Source: UMGS1696 sp964621165 (GTDB lineage: Bacteria > Bacillota > Clostridia > Oscillospirales > CAG-272). Taken from it: a DNA stretch of 64,000 bases. The notes beneath the pieces were generated by a model, which had not been told where the DNA came from, searched no databases, and saw only the letters and a program-made list of their open reading frames with translations. The translations under genes and the position numbers were made by a program. Location: NCBI GenBank assembly GCA_964621165.1, contig CAZULC010000001.1:286500-350499 (forward strand). Reading direction: 5' to 3'. Below are positions 41,669 to 51,178 of this stretch, one piece after another. Each line of letters opens with the position of its first letter. The first letter of the stretch is position 1.

Positions 41669-42812
41669 ATGAACGTTGCGGGTCACAAAACAACGGCTTT
41701 GCTTTGAGTCCGGCTTCATCTTCACGGTCATGGCGGAGCTTTGGCGGGATTCTGACGTCGATCAGGGGCTTTGTCAGACGCAATCCAGTGCTTACATAAC
41801 GGCGGCTCTGGCTGCATTCACATCGGTGACTGCTCCGCTGGACATCGCGTATCTCGGCTACTTCGACTACCGCACACTCACCTGCCTGTTCTGCACCCTG
41901 TCGGTGATCTGCGCCCTGAAGGAAATCCGGTTCTTCTACGTCTGTGCGGAGAAAATCACATCATTCGCGAAAAATCTGCAGCTTGCCGCGGTGGTGCTGG
42001 TTTACATCACGTTTATCGGGTCAATGCTCAATACGATATGGCGCTGATTATGTTCCTGCCCCTCGGGTACATAGTCCTGAAATGTACGCATACGAAAAAA
42101 GTACACGGCGTACGTCTTTATTCTCCAGAACATAGCGGCGAACCTCGGAGGCATGCTGACCCCATTCGGCAACCCGCAGAATCTGTATCTGTACTCGTAC
42201 TTCTCCATTCCAGCCGGTGAGTTTGTCACGGTGATGTTCCCGCCGTTTTTAGTCGCGGTGGCCCTGATAACCCTTGCCTGCTTTGCCCTTCCGAAGAAGC
42301 CGATGGAATTTTCCGAGGAGATTGAGAAGCTGCCCACGGCCCGGCTTGCGGCGTAACTCGTACTGTTTGCGGCGTCGATTCTCGATGTGTTTCGGGCGTG
42401 CCCCTACTGGATCGGGCCTATTGTCATCACGGCGGCACTTCTGGTTCTCTACAGGAAAGCCCTCGCCGAGGTTGACTACGGACTCTTGTTCACCTTCGTG
42501 TGCTTCTTCATTTTCTCCGGCAACATGTCCCGTATTCCGGTGGTGTCCTCTTTCATGAATTACCTCGTGGGAGGCGGTGAGAGAGCGGCGCTGTTCTGCT
42601 CGGCCATGGCCTGCCAGGCGATTTCAAACGTACCCAGCACGATTCTCCTGTCGAAGTTTGTGTCAAGCTTGAAGCCCCTTCTCTACGGCGTGAACATCGG
42701 CGAATGCGGCACCATAATTTCATTCCTCGCCAGACTGATAACGTTCCGCACGTACATGTCCCACAAGAGCGAGTTCGGCGGTTCGGCAGTCTACATGGGA
42801 CTTTCAGCGTGA
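41669..42812 (+). pseudogene. Decayed SLC13/citrate-type anion permease
   Basis: Pieces of one permease lie in shifting frames: YLGYFDYRTLTCLFCTLS, then after a shift near 42035 DMALIMFLPLGYIVLK, then after a shift near 42095 GGMLTPFGNPQNLYLYS, then an in-frame TAA at 42354-42356, and finally YWIGPIVITAALLVLY and CQAISNVPSTILLSKF. GxxLTPFGNPQNLYL and NVPSTILL are family signatures. The start region (from ATG 41669) is also shifted: FVRRNPVLT is readable in another frame near 41780. At least three frameshifts plus one nonsense codon mean the product is not made whole. Confidence 0.85.
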
Positions 42813-42920
42813 TGAACTTTGGGTTCTTGGCTGTGCTGCTTGGCGTGTGCATGATTTTGGTATAAGTTATAAATTAAGCCTTGCTTGAATAAATTTTATT
42901 TGAGTGGGGCTTATTCTATT

Positions 42921-43232
42921 GCGGGAGCTTGAGCTTGCCGTCGAGAGAGCTTTTCCGCTTTTGGCTGAAGAAATGACGAGAACACCCGCGGGGGTTTCCC
43001 CGCTTCCTTCATTATTATATATAAGAATTTTTGCGGGAGCTTGAGCTTGCCGTCGAGAGAGCTTTTCCGCTTTCGGCTGAATAAATGACGAGAACACCCG
43101 CGGGGGTTTCCCCGCTTCTTTCATTATTATATATAAGTATTTTTGCGGGAGCTTGAGCTTGTCGTCGAGGGATCTTTTCCGCTTTTGGCTGAAGAAATGA
43201 CGAGAACACCCGCGGGGGTTTCCCCGCTTCTT
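42921..43232 (+). repeat. Family A hairpin repeat, three tandem units
   Basis: GCGGGAGCTTGAGCTTG begins at 42921, 43033 and 43145, a 112-bp period. Each unit has GTCGAGRGA, AAATGACGAG and the hairpin GCGGGG-GTTT-CCCCGC (first at 42988-43003). The loop GTTT differs from GCTT in other loci while the stem is perfect. Short AT-rich spacers (ATTATATATAAG) separate the units. It fills the gap between the decayed permease and the activase gene. Confidence 0.85.
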
Positions 43233-43375
43233 ATTATATATAGGGATAAAATGGATGTGTTTGAAATATTTAATCTAATTTAAGAACGCGGAATCACATT
43301 TTGTTCAAAAAAAACTCTTGCTTTTTTTCTTATTTTATTATATGATATATACGTTGTAGATTGCTGTCGAATCGG

Positions 43376-43404
43376 TTGACATTTTGTCTACAATTTAGTA
43401 TATA
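43376..43404 (+). promoter_or_regulatory. Sigma-A-type promoter for the activase gene
   Basis: TTGACA at 43376-43381, a 17-nt spacer and TATATA at 43399-43404, 17 nt before the ATG at 43421. The start would be very near the ATG, giving little or no leader. Confidence 0.65.
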
Positions 43405-43420
43405 AATAGTAGGGTTAAAC

Positions 43421-46400
43421 ATGAAATTAGATATAAAGAAAACTGACGGGGTGACTGTCGGAATTGACGTGGGGTCCACTACCGCAAAGCTGGCTGTGAT
43501 TCGTGACGGCGCTGTGGTGCGGGAAACCTACGAGCGGCACTTCTCGAAGATCCGTGAAACCATAATCTCCATGCTTGAGGACGCACGGGAACTTTTAGGG
43601 GATGACCGCTTCACGGCGGCTGTGTCGGGTTCTGCCGGAATGGGACTTGCGGACGCGGCAAAAATCCCCTTTGTGCAGGAGGTCTGGGCCACGGGCGAGG
43701 TTGTCAAGGCGGACTCCCCGGACACGTCCCTTGTAATCGAGCTTGGGGGAGAGGACGCGAAAATCATCTTCTTCGACGGTGCGATTGACGAGAGAATGAA
43801 CGGAACCTGCGCCGGCGGAACGGGAGCTTTCATTGACCAGATGGCGACGCTGCTTGACGTGACTCCGGATGAAATGGATGAGTTGGCAATGTCGCATAAA
43901 AAAATCTATCCCATTGCCTCAAGATGCGGCGTTTTTGCTAAATCCGACGTCCAGCCTCTTCTGAATCAGGGAGCTGCGAAATCCGACGTGGCGGCCTCAA
44001 TTTATCAGGCGGTGGTGAACCAGACCATTGCTGGACTTGCCCAGGGACGAAAAATCACGGGGAAGGTCATGTTTTTGGGCGGACCTTTGTACTTCAACAA
44101 GGCTCTGCGGGAGAGATTCGTTGAAACATTGAAGCTGACTCCCGAAAACGCTGTGTTCCCGGAATACGCGAGAAACGCGGTGTCAATCGGGGCGGCAATC
44201 TACGCGGCTTCAATCGGCGGCGGCGAGGACGTGAAGAAGTATACAGTTGACGAGCTGATTGGGCTGATAAAGAACGCGAAAATCACGGCTACCTCAACCC
44301 GCATGCCGCCACTGTTCAAGGATAAGCAGGAGTACGACGAGTTTGCCGCACGCCACGCGAAAGCTGCCGTTGAAATCTGCGACATAAGCGGGTACTCTGG
44401 CGACGCGTACCTCGGAATTGACTGCGGCAGCACTACCACGAAGTTAGTTTTAATTGGCAAAGATTTACAAATTTTATACACATACTATGACTCAAATAAG
44501 GGCAATCCGGTAGAAATCGTCCGGTCGGAGCTTGAAAAAATTTACAATTTGTGCGAAAACAGGATAAAAATCTGCGGCTCAGCGGTCACGGGCTACGGCG
44601 AGGAGCTGATCACCCACGCGTTCCGGATTGACTGCGGCGTTGTTGAAACAATAGCCCACTACACGGCGGCGAAATTCTTCAAGCCCGAGGTTGACTTCAT
44701 CCTCGACATCGGCGGGCAGGACATCAAGTGCTTCAAAATTGCGAACGGCGCTATCGACAAAATCATGCTCAATGAGGCTTGCTCCTCCGGCTGCGGGTCG
44801 TTTATCGAGACTTTCGCCAGGGGCATGCACATGAACGCCGAGGAATTCTCGAAAAAAGCGCTGTTCGCCAAGTCCCCGGTGAATCTCGGCAGCCGGTGTA
44901 CGGTTTTCATGAATTCCCAGGTCAAGCAATCCCAGAAGGACGGCGCGACGGTGGAGGATATTTCCGCGGGGCTGTCGATCAGTGTGGTAAAAAATGCCAT
45001 TTACAAGGTAATCCGCGCCCATTCCCCGGAGGAGCTGGGTAAAAATATCGTGGTTCAGGGCGGCACCTTCGCAAACGACGCGGTTCTCAGAGCTTTCGAA
45101 CGTGAAATCGGTGGAAACGTGACTAGACCGAACATTGCGGGACTCATGGGAGCCTACGGAGCGGCATTATATTCCATGAAAAACGCAAAGAAAAGTGATA
45201 ATTTTTCGTCAATTATCACCAAAGATGAATTGAAATCGTTCACACATACGTCAAAAACCTCCACCTGCAATGGATGCGGGAACCACTGCCTGCTGACAAT
45301 CAACACGTTCCCCGGCGGCAAAAAGTTCATCTCAGGCAACAAATGCGAGAAGGGCGCAGGTCTGGCTGAAAAAACAGCCGGCGTGCCGAACCTGTACGAA
45401 TTCAAGCGGAACCTGCTTCTGTCAACCTGTCCGGAATGCACAAAAAATGAAGAAAAGTCTGTTGGATCGAACGAAAAGATTGTGAAATCGGACGAAATTG
45501 CAGAGGAAAAATCGTTAAAATCCAACAAAAACAAGCGCGGGAGAATCGGACTTCCACTGACCCTCGGCATGTACGAGCTTCTACCCCTCTGGACCGGCGT
45601 GTTCCAGTCCCTTGGGTTCGAGGTCTGCCACTCAGGAATGTCCACAAAGGCGATTTACGAGAAGGGCCAGTTCACAATCCCCTCGGACACGGCGTGCTAT
45701 CCGGCAAAGATCATGCACGGCCATATCGAAAAACTGTGTGAGTCTGACTGCGACGCGATTTTCTACCCCCGTCTGACGTGGAATTTAGACGAGCGGTTCG
45801 ACGGCAAGCCCAGCGGCGACAATCACTATAACTGTCCTGTGGTGGCGTACTACAGCGAACTTCTAAGGGGCAACATGGACTGTCTGAAAACGAAAAAGTT
45901 CTTCTATCCCTACCTTTCGGTTGACAACGAAGCTGAGCTGACCGACGGAATGTACAAATTTTTGCGTGAAAATTATGCAGTTAGACGAGCGGACGTCAAA
46001 GAAGCGGTGAAGGTTGGGTTTGAAAAACAGCGGGAGTACGTGATGGCGGTCCGGGCTGAAGGCGAAAAAGCGATAAAATACGCCCGGGACCACGAGCTTC
46101 CGATTATGATTCTGGCAGGACGACCCTACCATTGCGACGCGGAAATCAGCCACGGCATCGACAAACTTGCGCTTTCCCTCGGTTTTGTGGTTGTTTCTGA
46201 GGATTCGGTGTGCCATCTCGGCAAAACTCCCGAGGTTCACGTGCTGAATCAGTGGACGTACCACTCGCGGCTGTACCGTGCGGCAAGTTTCGCATCGGCA
46301 AATCCGGATGTGCAGCTGGTGCAGCTTGTTTCCTTCGGCTGCGGTGTTGACGCGATAACCACGGATGAAGTCCGGCGGATTCTCGAGACGGGCGGAAAGT

Positions 46401-46483
46401 ACTACACGCAGATAAAAATTGACGAAATTGCCAACTTAGGAGCCGTAAAAATCCGTCTGCGTTCGCTTAAGGCCGTTATTTGA
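43421..46483 (+). CDS. 2-hydroxyacyl-CoA dehydratase activase-related protein (two ASKHA domains)
   Basis: 1020 residues. The first BadF/BcrA-type ATPase domain starts GIDVGSTTAKLAVI (14-27) and has CAGGTGAFIDQM near 130; the second starts GIDCGSTTTKLVLIG near 330 and has ACSSGCGSF near 450. In HgdC-type activases the two ATPase copies flank a 4Fe-4S cluster held by conserved Cys. A Cys-rich CNGCGNHC follows near 620, and the C-terminal part from about 705 (GLPLTLGMYELLPLW) belongs to the DUF2229 group. The 422-residue partner begins 97 nt downstream. The substrate of this very common anaerobe system is unknown. Confidence 0.88.
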   Translation: MKLDIKKTDGVTVGIDVGSTTAKLAVIRDGAVVRETYERHFSKIRETIISMLEDARELLGDDRFTAAVSGSAGMGLADAAKIPFVQEVWATGEVVKADSPDTSLVIELGGEDAKIIFFDGAIDERMNGTCAGGTGAFIDQMATLLDVTPDEMDELAMSHKKIYPIASRCGVFAKSDVQPLLNQGAAKSDVAASIYQAVVNQTIAGLAQGRKITGKVMFLGGPLYFNKALRERFVETLKLTPENAVFPEYARNAVSIGAAIYAASIGGGEDVKKYTVDELIGLIKNAKITATSTRMPPLFKDKQEYDEFAARHAKAAVEICDISGYSGDAYLGIDCGSTTTKLVLIGKDLQILYTYYDSNKGNPVEIVRSELEKIYNLCENRIKICGSAVTGYGEELITHAFRIDCGVVETIAHYTAAKFFKPEVDFILDIGGQDIKCFKIANGAIDKIMLNEACSSGCGSFIETFARGMHMNAEEFSKKALFAKSPVNLGSRCTVFMNSQVKQSQKDGATVEDISAGLSISVVKNAIYKVIRAHSPEELGKNIVVQGGTFANDAVLRAFEREIGGNVTRPNIAGLMGAYGAALYSMKNAKKSDNFSSIITKDELKSFTHTSKTSTCNGCGNHCLLTINTFPGGKKFISGNKCEKGAGLAEKTAGVPNLYEFKRNLLLSTCPECTKNEEKSVGSNEKIVKSDEIAEEKSLKSNKNKRGRIGLPLTLGMYELLPLWTGVFQSLGFEVCHSGMSTKAIYEKGQFTIPSDTACYPAKIMHGHIEKLCESDCDAIFYPRLTWNLDERFDGKPSGDNHYNCPVVAYYSELLRGNMDCLKTKKFFYPYLSVDNEAELTDGMYKFLRENYAVRRADVKEAVKVGFEKQREYVMAVRAEGEKAIKYARDHELPIMILAGRPYHCDAEISHGIDKLALSLGFVVVSEDSVCHLGKTPEVHVLNQWTYHSRLYRAASFASANPDVQLVQLVSFGCGVDAITTDEVRRILETGGKYYTQIKIDEIANLGAVKIRLRSLKAVI

Positions 46484-46579
46484 ATTTGACAGACAATGGC
46501 AGATTGCACAAACGTCAGCTAAGCATGAATTTACAGATAAGTTACAAATACATCAAAATAAATAATAATTAGGTAGAAC

Positions 46580-47848
46580 ATGGATAAATCTTATGTTCAT
46601 TTCACACAGGAAATGAAGAAAACACACACCATTTTGATACCGAACATGCTTCCAATTCACTTTACCCTGATAAAGAAAATTCTCGAAAGCAGCGGTTACA
46701 AGATGGAACTTCTTACGACGACGGGGCCGCAGATTGCCGAAACCGGTCTGAAATATGTACATAACGACACGTGTTATCCGGCGATTCTGGTCATCGGACA
46801 GATGCTGGACGCGCTTTTGTCAGGCAAATACGACCCTCACAAATGTGCGCTCATGCTGTTCCAGACCGGCGGCGGCTGTCGTGCGTCGAATTATGTCTCG
46901 CTGATGCGCAAGGCGTTGAAGGCGGCTGGGATGGAGTACGTTCCGGTGATTCCTATGAGTCTGGCAGGCATCGAAAGCCACCCCGGGTTCAAGAATTCAA
47001 TCCCGCTGTATCACAAGATGGCGTACGGCGTTTTGTATGGCGATTTGATGATGAATATAGCAAATCAAGTCAGACCGTACGAAATTAACGCTGGAGAAAC
47101 GGATAAACTTTGTCAAAAGTGGACAAATCAGCTTACAGAAGAACTGTCAAATAAACGGCTATCGTATGCAAGAGTGAAGCGTAACTACAATGCAATAATA
47201 CGAGACTTTGCCGAAATTCCGAAGAAAAAGCGAGACGCGGTGAAGGTCGGAATTGTCGGTGAAATTTACGTGAAATTCTCCCCCCTCGGCAACAATCAGC
47301 TTGAGAAATTCCTCGTCAGCGAGGGTGCGGAAGTGGTCATGCCTGGGCTTGTGGATTTCTTCAACTATTGCCTCTACAACGGTGTAATGGACTATAAATT
47401 GTACAAACACGGCAGGATGGCGCACATAATCAACAAAATCGGGTTCGAATTTTTATGCAAAAAGCAGATGGACCAGATAAAAGCAATTAAAAACGAAGGC
47501 AGTTTTCGACCTTCCACACCTTTCAAGCACACAATTTCGCTTGCGAAGGACTTCATTGGTTACGGCACAAAGATGGGCGAGGGCTGGCTTTTGGTGGCGG
47601 AAATGCTCGAGCTGGCGGATTCCGGAGTCCCGAATATCGTCTGCACTCAGCCGTTCGGTTGCCTGCCAAACCACATCTGCGGTAAGGGTATGATGAAGCC
47701 GATCAAGGAAGCGATTCCAGAGGCGAACATTGTGGCGATCGACTACGACGCAAGCAGTACAGCTGTAAATCAAGAAAACAGATTAAAGCTCATGTTGGCA
47801 GGTGCGAGAGAAAAGCTTAAGGAAGAAAAAAGTTTACAAAAGCAATAA
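46580..47848 (+). CDS. Activase partner, HgdB/DUF2229-like component
   Basis: 422 residues that correspond to the C-terminal portion of the ~1400-residue single-chain activase-related proteins of other Clostridia. Visible segments are NDTCYPAILVIGQML near 58, FQTGGGCRASNYVSLM near 95, and TQPFGCLPNHICGKG near 355, with Cys residues that could bind an iron-sulfur cluster as in 2-hydroxyglutaryl-CoA dehydratase subunits. Same strand as and next to the 1020-residue gene, so they form one split system. No acyl-CoA pathway genes are nearby. Confidence 0.82.
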   Translation: MDKSYVHFTQEMKKTHTILIPNMLPIHFTLIKKILESSGYKMELLTTTGPQIAETGLKYVHNDTCYPAILVIGQMLDALLSGKYDPHKCALMLFQTGGGCRASNYVSLMRKALKAAGMEYVPVIPMSLAGIESHPGFKNSIPLYHKMAYGVLYGDLMMNIANQVRPYEINAGETDKLCQKWTNQLTEELSNKRLSYARVKRNYNAIIRDFAEIPKKKRDAVKVGIVGEIYVKFSPLGNNQLEKFLVSEGAEVVMPGLVDFFNYCLYNGVMDYKLYKHGRMAHIINKIGFEFLCKKQMDQIKAIKNEGSFRPSTPFKHTISLAKDFIGYGTKMGEGWLLVAEMLELADSGVPNIVCTQPFGCLPNHICGKGMMKPIKEAIPEANIVAIDYDASSTAVNQENRLKLMLAGAREKLKEEKSLQKQ

Positions 47849-47915
47849 AATTGCACATGTTGATTACATTTGGAATAGATGATTTAATATAAACAATACA
47901 AAGAAGGCGTAATTA

Positions 47916-48650
47916 TTGATAGACAGTGAGAGAACTGAAATGCTCATTGGCAGTGACGCGATAGCTAAATTGGCGGCATCACACGTTGCGGTTTTTGGGC
48001 TTGGCGGAGTCGGCGGACACGCGGCTGAAGCATTGGTCAGGGCCGGTGTGGGCGAGCTGACGCTGGTGGATGGAGACGTTGTGGTTCCTTCGAATCTGAA
48101 CCGGCAGTTATTTGCGAAAAAATCAACAATCGGCATGCCGAAAATTCGTGCAGCTGAACAAAGAATTCGTGAAATTGACGAAAATGTGAAGCTGAATTTG
48201 GTAAAAGCGTTCGTTCTGCCGGACAATATTGGCAAGCTTTTTGAATTTGTAAAATTCGATTATGTGATAGACGCGGTTGATACGGTTTCGGCGAAAATCG
48301 CACTGGTTGAGCATTGCACGAAAGAAAATGTCCCAATAATCTCGGCGATGGGTGCGGGAAACAAACTGGATCCGACAAAATTTGTAGTTACGGACATTTA
48401 CAAAACGGATACCTGTCCACTCGCGGCAGTCATGCGGCGTGAGCTGAGAAAGCGTGGAATTCCGAATTTGAAAGTGGTATATTCGCGAGAAAAAGCGATC
48501 AAGCCAGTGTTTCAGCCGGAAAGCGAACGAAAAAGCACCCCTGCGTCGTGTTCTTTTGTGCCGTCGGTCTGCGGTCTAATCATAGCCGGCGAGGTAGTGC
48601 GCGACTTGTGCAGGGATGAAATTGCAAAATCAATTAAAGAAAGATGTTAA
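47916..48650 (+). CDS. tcdA: tRNA threonylcarbamoyladenosine dehydratase (TcdA)
   Basis: 244 residues of the ThiF/E1-like family. It cyclises t6A37 of ANN-decoding tRNAs to ct6A with ATP. The nucleotide-binding VFGLGGVGGHAAEAL is near 27-41, LVDGDVVVPSNLNRQ with the catalytic Arg near 55-69, and a TCPLAAVMRREL segment near 172. RTEMLIG at the start is typical. The start is TTG 47916, with GAAGG about 10 nt upstream; no ATG precedes RTEMLIG. It is followed by a ttcA-like gene after 18 nt, so two tRNA modification genes are probably cotranscribed. Confidence 0.9.
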   Translation: MIDSERTEMLIGSDAIAKLAASHVAVFGLGGVGGHAAEALVRAGVGELTLVDGDVVVPSNLNRQLFAKKSTIGMPKIRAAEQRIREIDENVKLNLVKAFVLPDNIGKLFEFVKFDYVIDAVDTVSAKIALVEHCTKENVPIISAMGAGNKLDPTKFVVTDIYKTDTCPLAAVMRRELRKRGIPNLKVVYSREKAIKPVFQPESERKSTPASCSFVPSVCGLIIAGEVVRDLCRDEIAKSIKERC

Positions 48651-48668
48651 TTTATTGTAAGTCGTGAA

Positions 48669-49514
48669 ATGAAAAAAAATACAGAAGAAAATCGGGATCC
48701 AGTCAGATCAATACTAAAAAAATACCGCAAAAAAATCTGGGCGCCGTTTATTTCAGCGATCAAGGAATATCAGCTGATCAGCGAGGGCGATATAATTGCG
48801 GTTTGCGTTTCCGGTGGAAAAGATTCGGCGCTGTTGGCGGTTTTGATGAAGCAACTCTGCCGGTATTCGGAAGTACCGTTTGAGGTAAAGTTCATATCAA
48901 TGAACCCCGGCTACAGCGACGGAAATCTCGAAAAAATGAAGGAAAACTGCCGGAAGCTGGATATTGACGTTGATATTTTCGAAACGAATGTGTTCACAAT
49001 AGCTGAAACACAGACGAAGAATCCGTGTTATCTTTGTGCAAGAATGCGAAGAGGTCATCTTTACAGTTATGCTCAGTCCCTTGGCTGCAATAAAATCGCA
49101 CTTGGGCATCACTTCTCAGACGTAATCGAAACCACGCTGATGGGAATGCTCTGGGGTGCGCAGATTCAGGGGATGCTGCCGAAACTCCGTTCTACAAATT
49201 ACCCAGGAATGGAACTGATTCGACCGTTGTATAAAATCCATGAGGAGGATATTGCTGCGTGGGCGAGGTATAACGAGCTTGATTTTCTCAGATGTGCGTG
49301 CAAAATGACCGAGAAAAGCGAGTTCGATGAGGACGCTTCCAAGCGAAAACAGACAAAAATGTTGATAAAAGAGCTGAAAAAATCAAATCCGGACATAGAG
49401 AAGAACATCTTCAACTCGATTCACAAGGTCAATTTGGACACAATGTGCGGGTACAAGACTGACGGTGTGCAGCATTCGTTCCTCGAAAAATATGATAAAT
49501 ATGCAAAACAATAG
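48669..49514 (+). CDS. TtcA-like tRNA 2-thiolation ATPase
   Basis: 281 residues of the PP-loop ATPase family. SGGKDSALL near 57-65 is the PP-loop. CYLCARMRRG near 120 gives the CxxC, and RCAC near 215 a third Cys; such a trio holds the 4Fe-4S cluster that TtcA-type enzymes use in tRNA sulfuration (s2C32 in the known case). GHHFSDVIETT is a further family segment. Which tRNA position is modified here is not known; Bacillota members are diverse. It is coupled with tcdA upstream. Confidence 0.85.
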   Translation: MKKNTEENRDPVRSILKKYRKKIWAPFISAIKEYQLISEGDIIAVCVSGGKDSALLAVLMKQLCRYSEVPFEVKFISMNPGYSDGNLEKMKENCRKLDIDVDIFETNVFTIAETQTKNPCYLCARMRRGHLYSYAQSLGCNKIALGHHFSDVIETTLMGMLWGAQIQGMLPKLRSTNYPGMELIRPLYKIHEEDIAAWARYNELDFLRCACKMTEKSEFDEDASKRKQTKMLIKELKKSNPDIEKNIFNSIHKVNLDTMCGYKTDGVQHSFLEKYDKYAKQ

Positions 49515-49528
49515 ATAAAAGATGCATA

Positions 49529-49840
49529 TTAATGCAGAGCAGTAAGTGCAATTAATTTACTTCTGGCGTCGTCATTGGCAGCTTTGTTGCGCTTCAAAGC
49601 TCCGCATTTTCTGCACTTGTGGGTTATAATGAAGCCGCGTTTGGGGTCGGGTTCAGCTGTGATGGCGTCCATGATTCCACCGCAGTCAGACGCGCGATCG
49701 CCCGGGTTGACGTCGAGATGAAGCGAAGCCAAGCATTTCGGGCAGTGGTTGCGGGATGTGTATTTCAATGGCGGTACATCAAAACCGCAGTTTTTGCAGA
49801 TGAAGCTATCGTCATTTTTTGTGAATCGCTTTGTTTCCAT
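49529..49840 (-). CDS. RNHCP domain protein
   Basis: 103 residues. CKNCG at 16-20, SRNHCPKCLASLHLD at about 30-44, which gives the family its name, and HKCRKCG near 75-81 supply six cysteines for zinc sites. The family is small, often annotated without function, and members contain a zinc-ribbon-like fold that may bind RNA. It is convergent with the ttcA-like gene (14-nt gap). The predicted site upstream of the ATG is weak. Confidence 0.88.
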   Translation of the reverse strand: METKRFTKNDDSFICKNCGFDVPPLKYTSRNHCPKCLASLHLDVNPGDRASDCGGIMDAITAEPDPKRGFIITHKCRKCGALKRNKAANDDARSKLIALTALH

Positions 49841-49917
49841 GATATCGTAGTTCTGTTATTTTTTACATCGTTTTTTAATCGTAAAAACAAGTTAATGCAA
49901 TGAAATATATACAAAAT

Positions 49918-50892
49918 TTAAAGCGCCGCGAAGAATATTTTTTCGGGCAGAACTTCAGCTTTGATTGAATTTCCGTTCGTTGAATAAATCTCACCATCCA
50001 GACAAAATAAATCAGCGCCTTTTATTTCATATTCTTTGCATTTAATGTATGAAATTACCGATTTGAACTTGTCTTTCATGACTCCGCTTTGTGAAATATA
50101 ACTCCCATTCCGATAATCACCAACGAGAGACAAAAATTTCAGGCGGGAAACGTTGTTTATGACAAGAACGTCGAGAAGTCCGTCGGTAATTGACGCAAGA
50201 GGCGCGGCTTTGAATCCTCCGCCGCAGAATTGTGCATTTGCGCAGGCTGTGAGCAGTATTTTTTTATTGAGTTTGACGTCTGGAATGGGCTGATTGCTCG
50301 ATAAGTCGCGGCATCCGGACAAAGTTATCTCGGAATCGAGTGTTTTCTTTTCGGCAAGAACCTTCAAAACACCGGCAATGTAGGCGGATGAACCATGAAG
50401 CAGGGGTTTTTTCTTTAGCGTGTAAGTTTCTTTGACAACCGAACAGTCGAATCCGATATTCATCATATTGACATAATGATTTATGAAGGTGCCGCAAGAA
50501 ACTTTAACAATACTTATTTTATACAAATCCGTTTTAGCAAAGTTGTCCGGATTGTTGGCATAAGCAGAGAAGTCGTTGCCGCTGCCGGTGGGGATGACGG
50601 AAAACGAAGCGGTGTCGCTCATGCCTGAGTCCATGATTCCGTTAATAGTTTCATATACAGTACCGTCGCCTCCGTAGACAATCGCATGTGCGAGCGGATC
50701 CTTGACGAAAAGCTCAGCCACAAGTTCGCGAATTTCACCGGGGTTTTTGCTTTCGATGATTTCTTCTTTCTGATTCTGCAGAACGCGAAGTGAAGCGTCA
50801 TAAAGTTTGCGATTGCCGGCGGCTGGATTCAATATATGCACATGGCGGCGTTCACTTACATTGGGTAAAGTTATGGTTCGCTTGATGTTCAA
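49918..50892 (-). CDS. Diacylglycerol kinase family lipid kinase
   Basis: 324 residues. The DAGK catalytic domain is seen in HILNPAAGN near 20, VYGGDGTVYETING near 78 (GGDGT motif) and VIPTGSGNDFS near 103. A C-terminal beta-rich domain follows, as in YegS/DgkB. It phosphorylates diacylglycerol or a related lipid with ATP at the membrane and so returns turnover products to phospholipid synthesis. No membrane helix is predicted. It is separate from the CCA gene upstream by the small DUF6472 gene. Confidence 0.9.
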   Translation of the reverse strand: MNIKRTITLPNVSERRHVHILNPAAGNRKLYDASLRVLQNQKEEIIESKNPGEIRELVAELFVKDPLAHAIVYGGDGTVYETINGIMDSGMSDTASFSVIPTGSGNDFSAYANNPDNFAKTDLYKISIVKVSCGTFINHYVNMMNIGFDCSVVKETYTLKKKPLLHGSSAYIAGVLKVLAEKKTLDSEITLSGCRDLSSNQPIPDVKLNKKILLTACANAQFCGGGFKAAPLASITDGLLDVLVINNVSRLKFLSLVGDYRNGSYISQSGVMKDKFKSVISYIKCKEYEIKGADLFCLDGEIYSTNGNSIKAEVLPEKIFFAAL

Positions 50893-50971
50893 AATTCACA
50901 CATCCTTAAAACAAAATATCAAAATGACCAAACACGAGAAATAATAACGTTCAAAATAATGTAGAAATATT

Positions 50972-51178
50972 CTAATTCTGGCGCTGAACCGATTTGTATT
51001 CGTCGTAGAATTTGTAATACGGACAGCGGTAGGTTCTGTCGGCGGATTGGCGGTAGGCTTCATCCTCGTCGATGTCAACAGTACACCCGAGAGTACCATC
51101 CTCATCAATCACGTCAAAATATACGCAGGTCTCGCACTGGGACTTGCTTTTTTCTTTACTTTTTGTTGATTTTGTCAT
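50972..51178 (-). CDS. DUF6472 family protein
   Basis: 68 residues from ATG 51178. The pattern CETCVYFDVIDEDG, LGCTVDIDEDEA, then CPYYKFYDEYKSVQRQN matches DUF6472, a short Clostridia family with four Cys that may bind a metal. The N-terminal 15 residues are Lys/Ser-rich. The start lies within the end of the CCA transferase gene (23-nt overlap), so translation is probably coupled. Function unknown. Confidence 0.8.
   Translation of the reverse strand: MTKSTKSKEKSKSQCETCVYFDVIDEDGTLGCTVDIDEDEAYRQSADRTYRCPYYKFYDEYKSVQRQN

Noticed and set aside
42921..43232. Rho-independent terminators
   Set aside because: The GC hairpins are followed by CTTCC or similar, not by a T-run, and are repeated in tandem.
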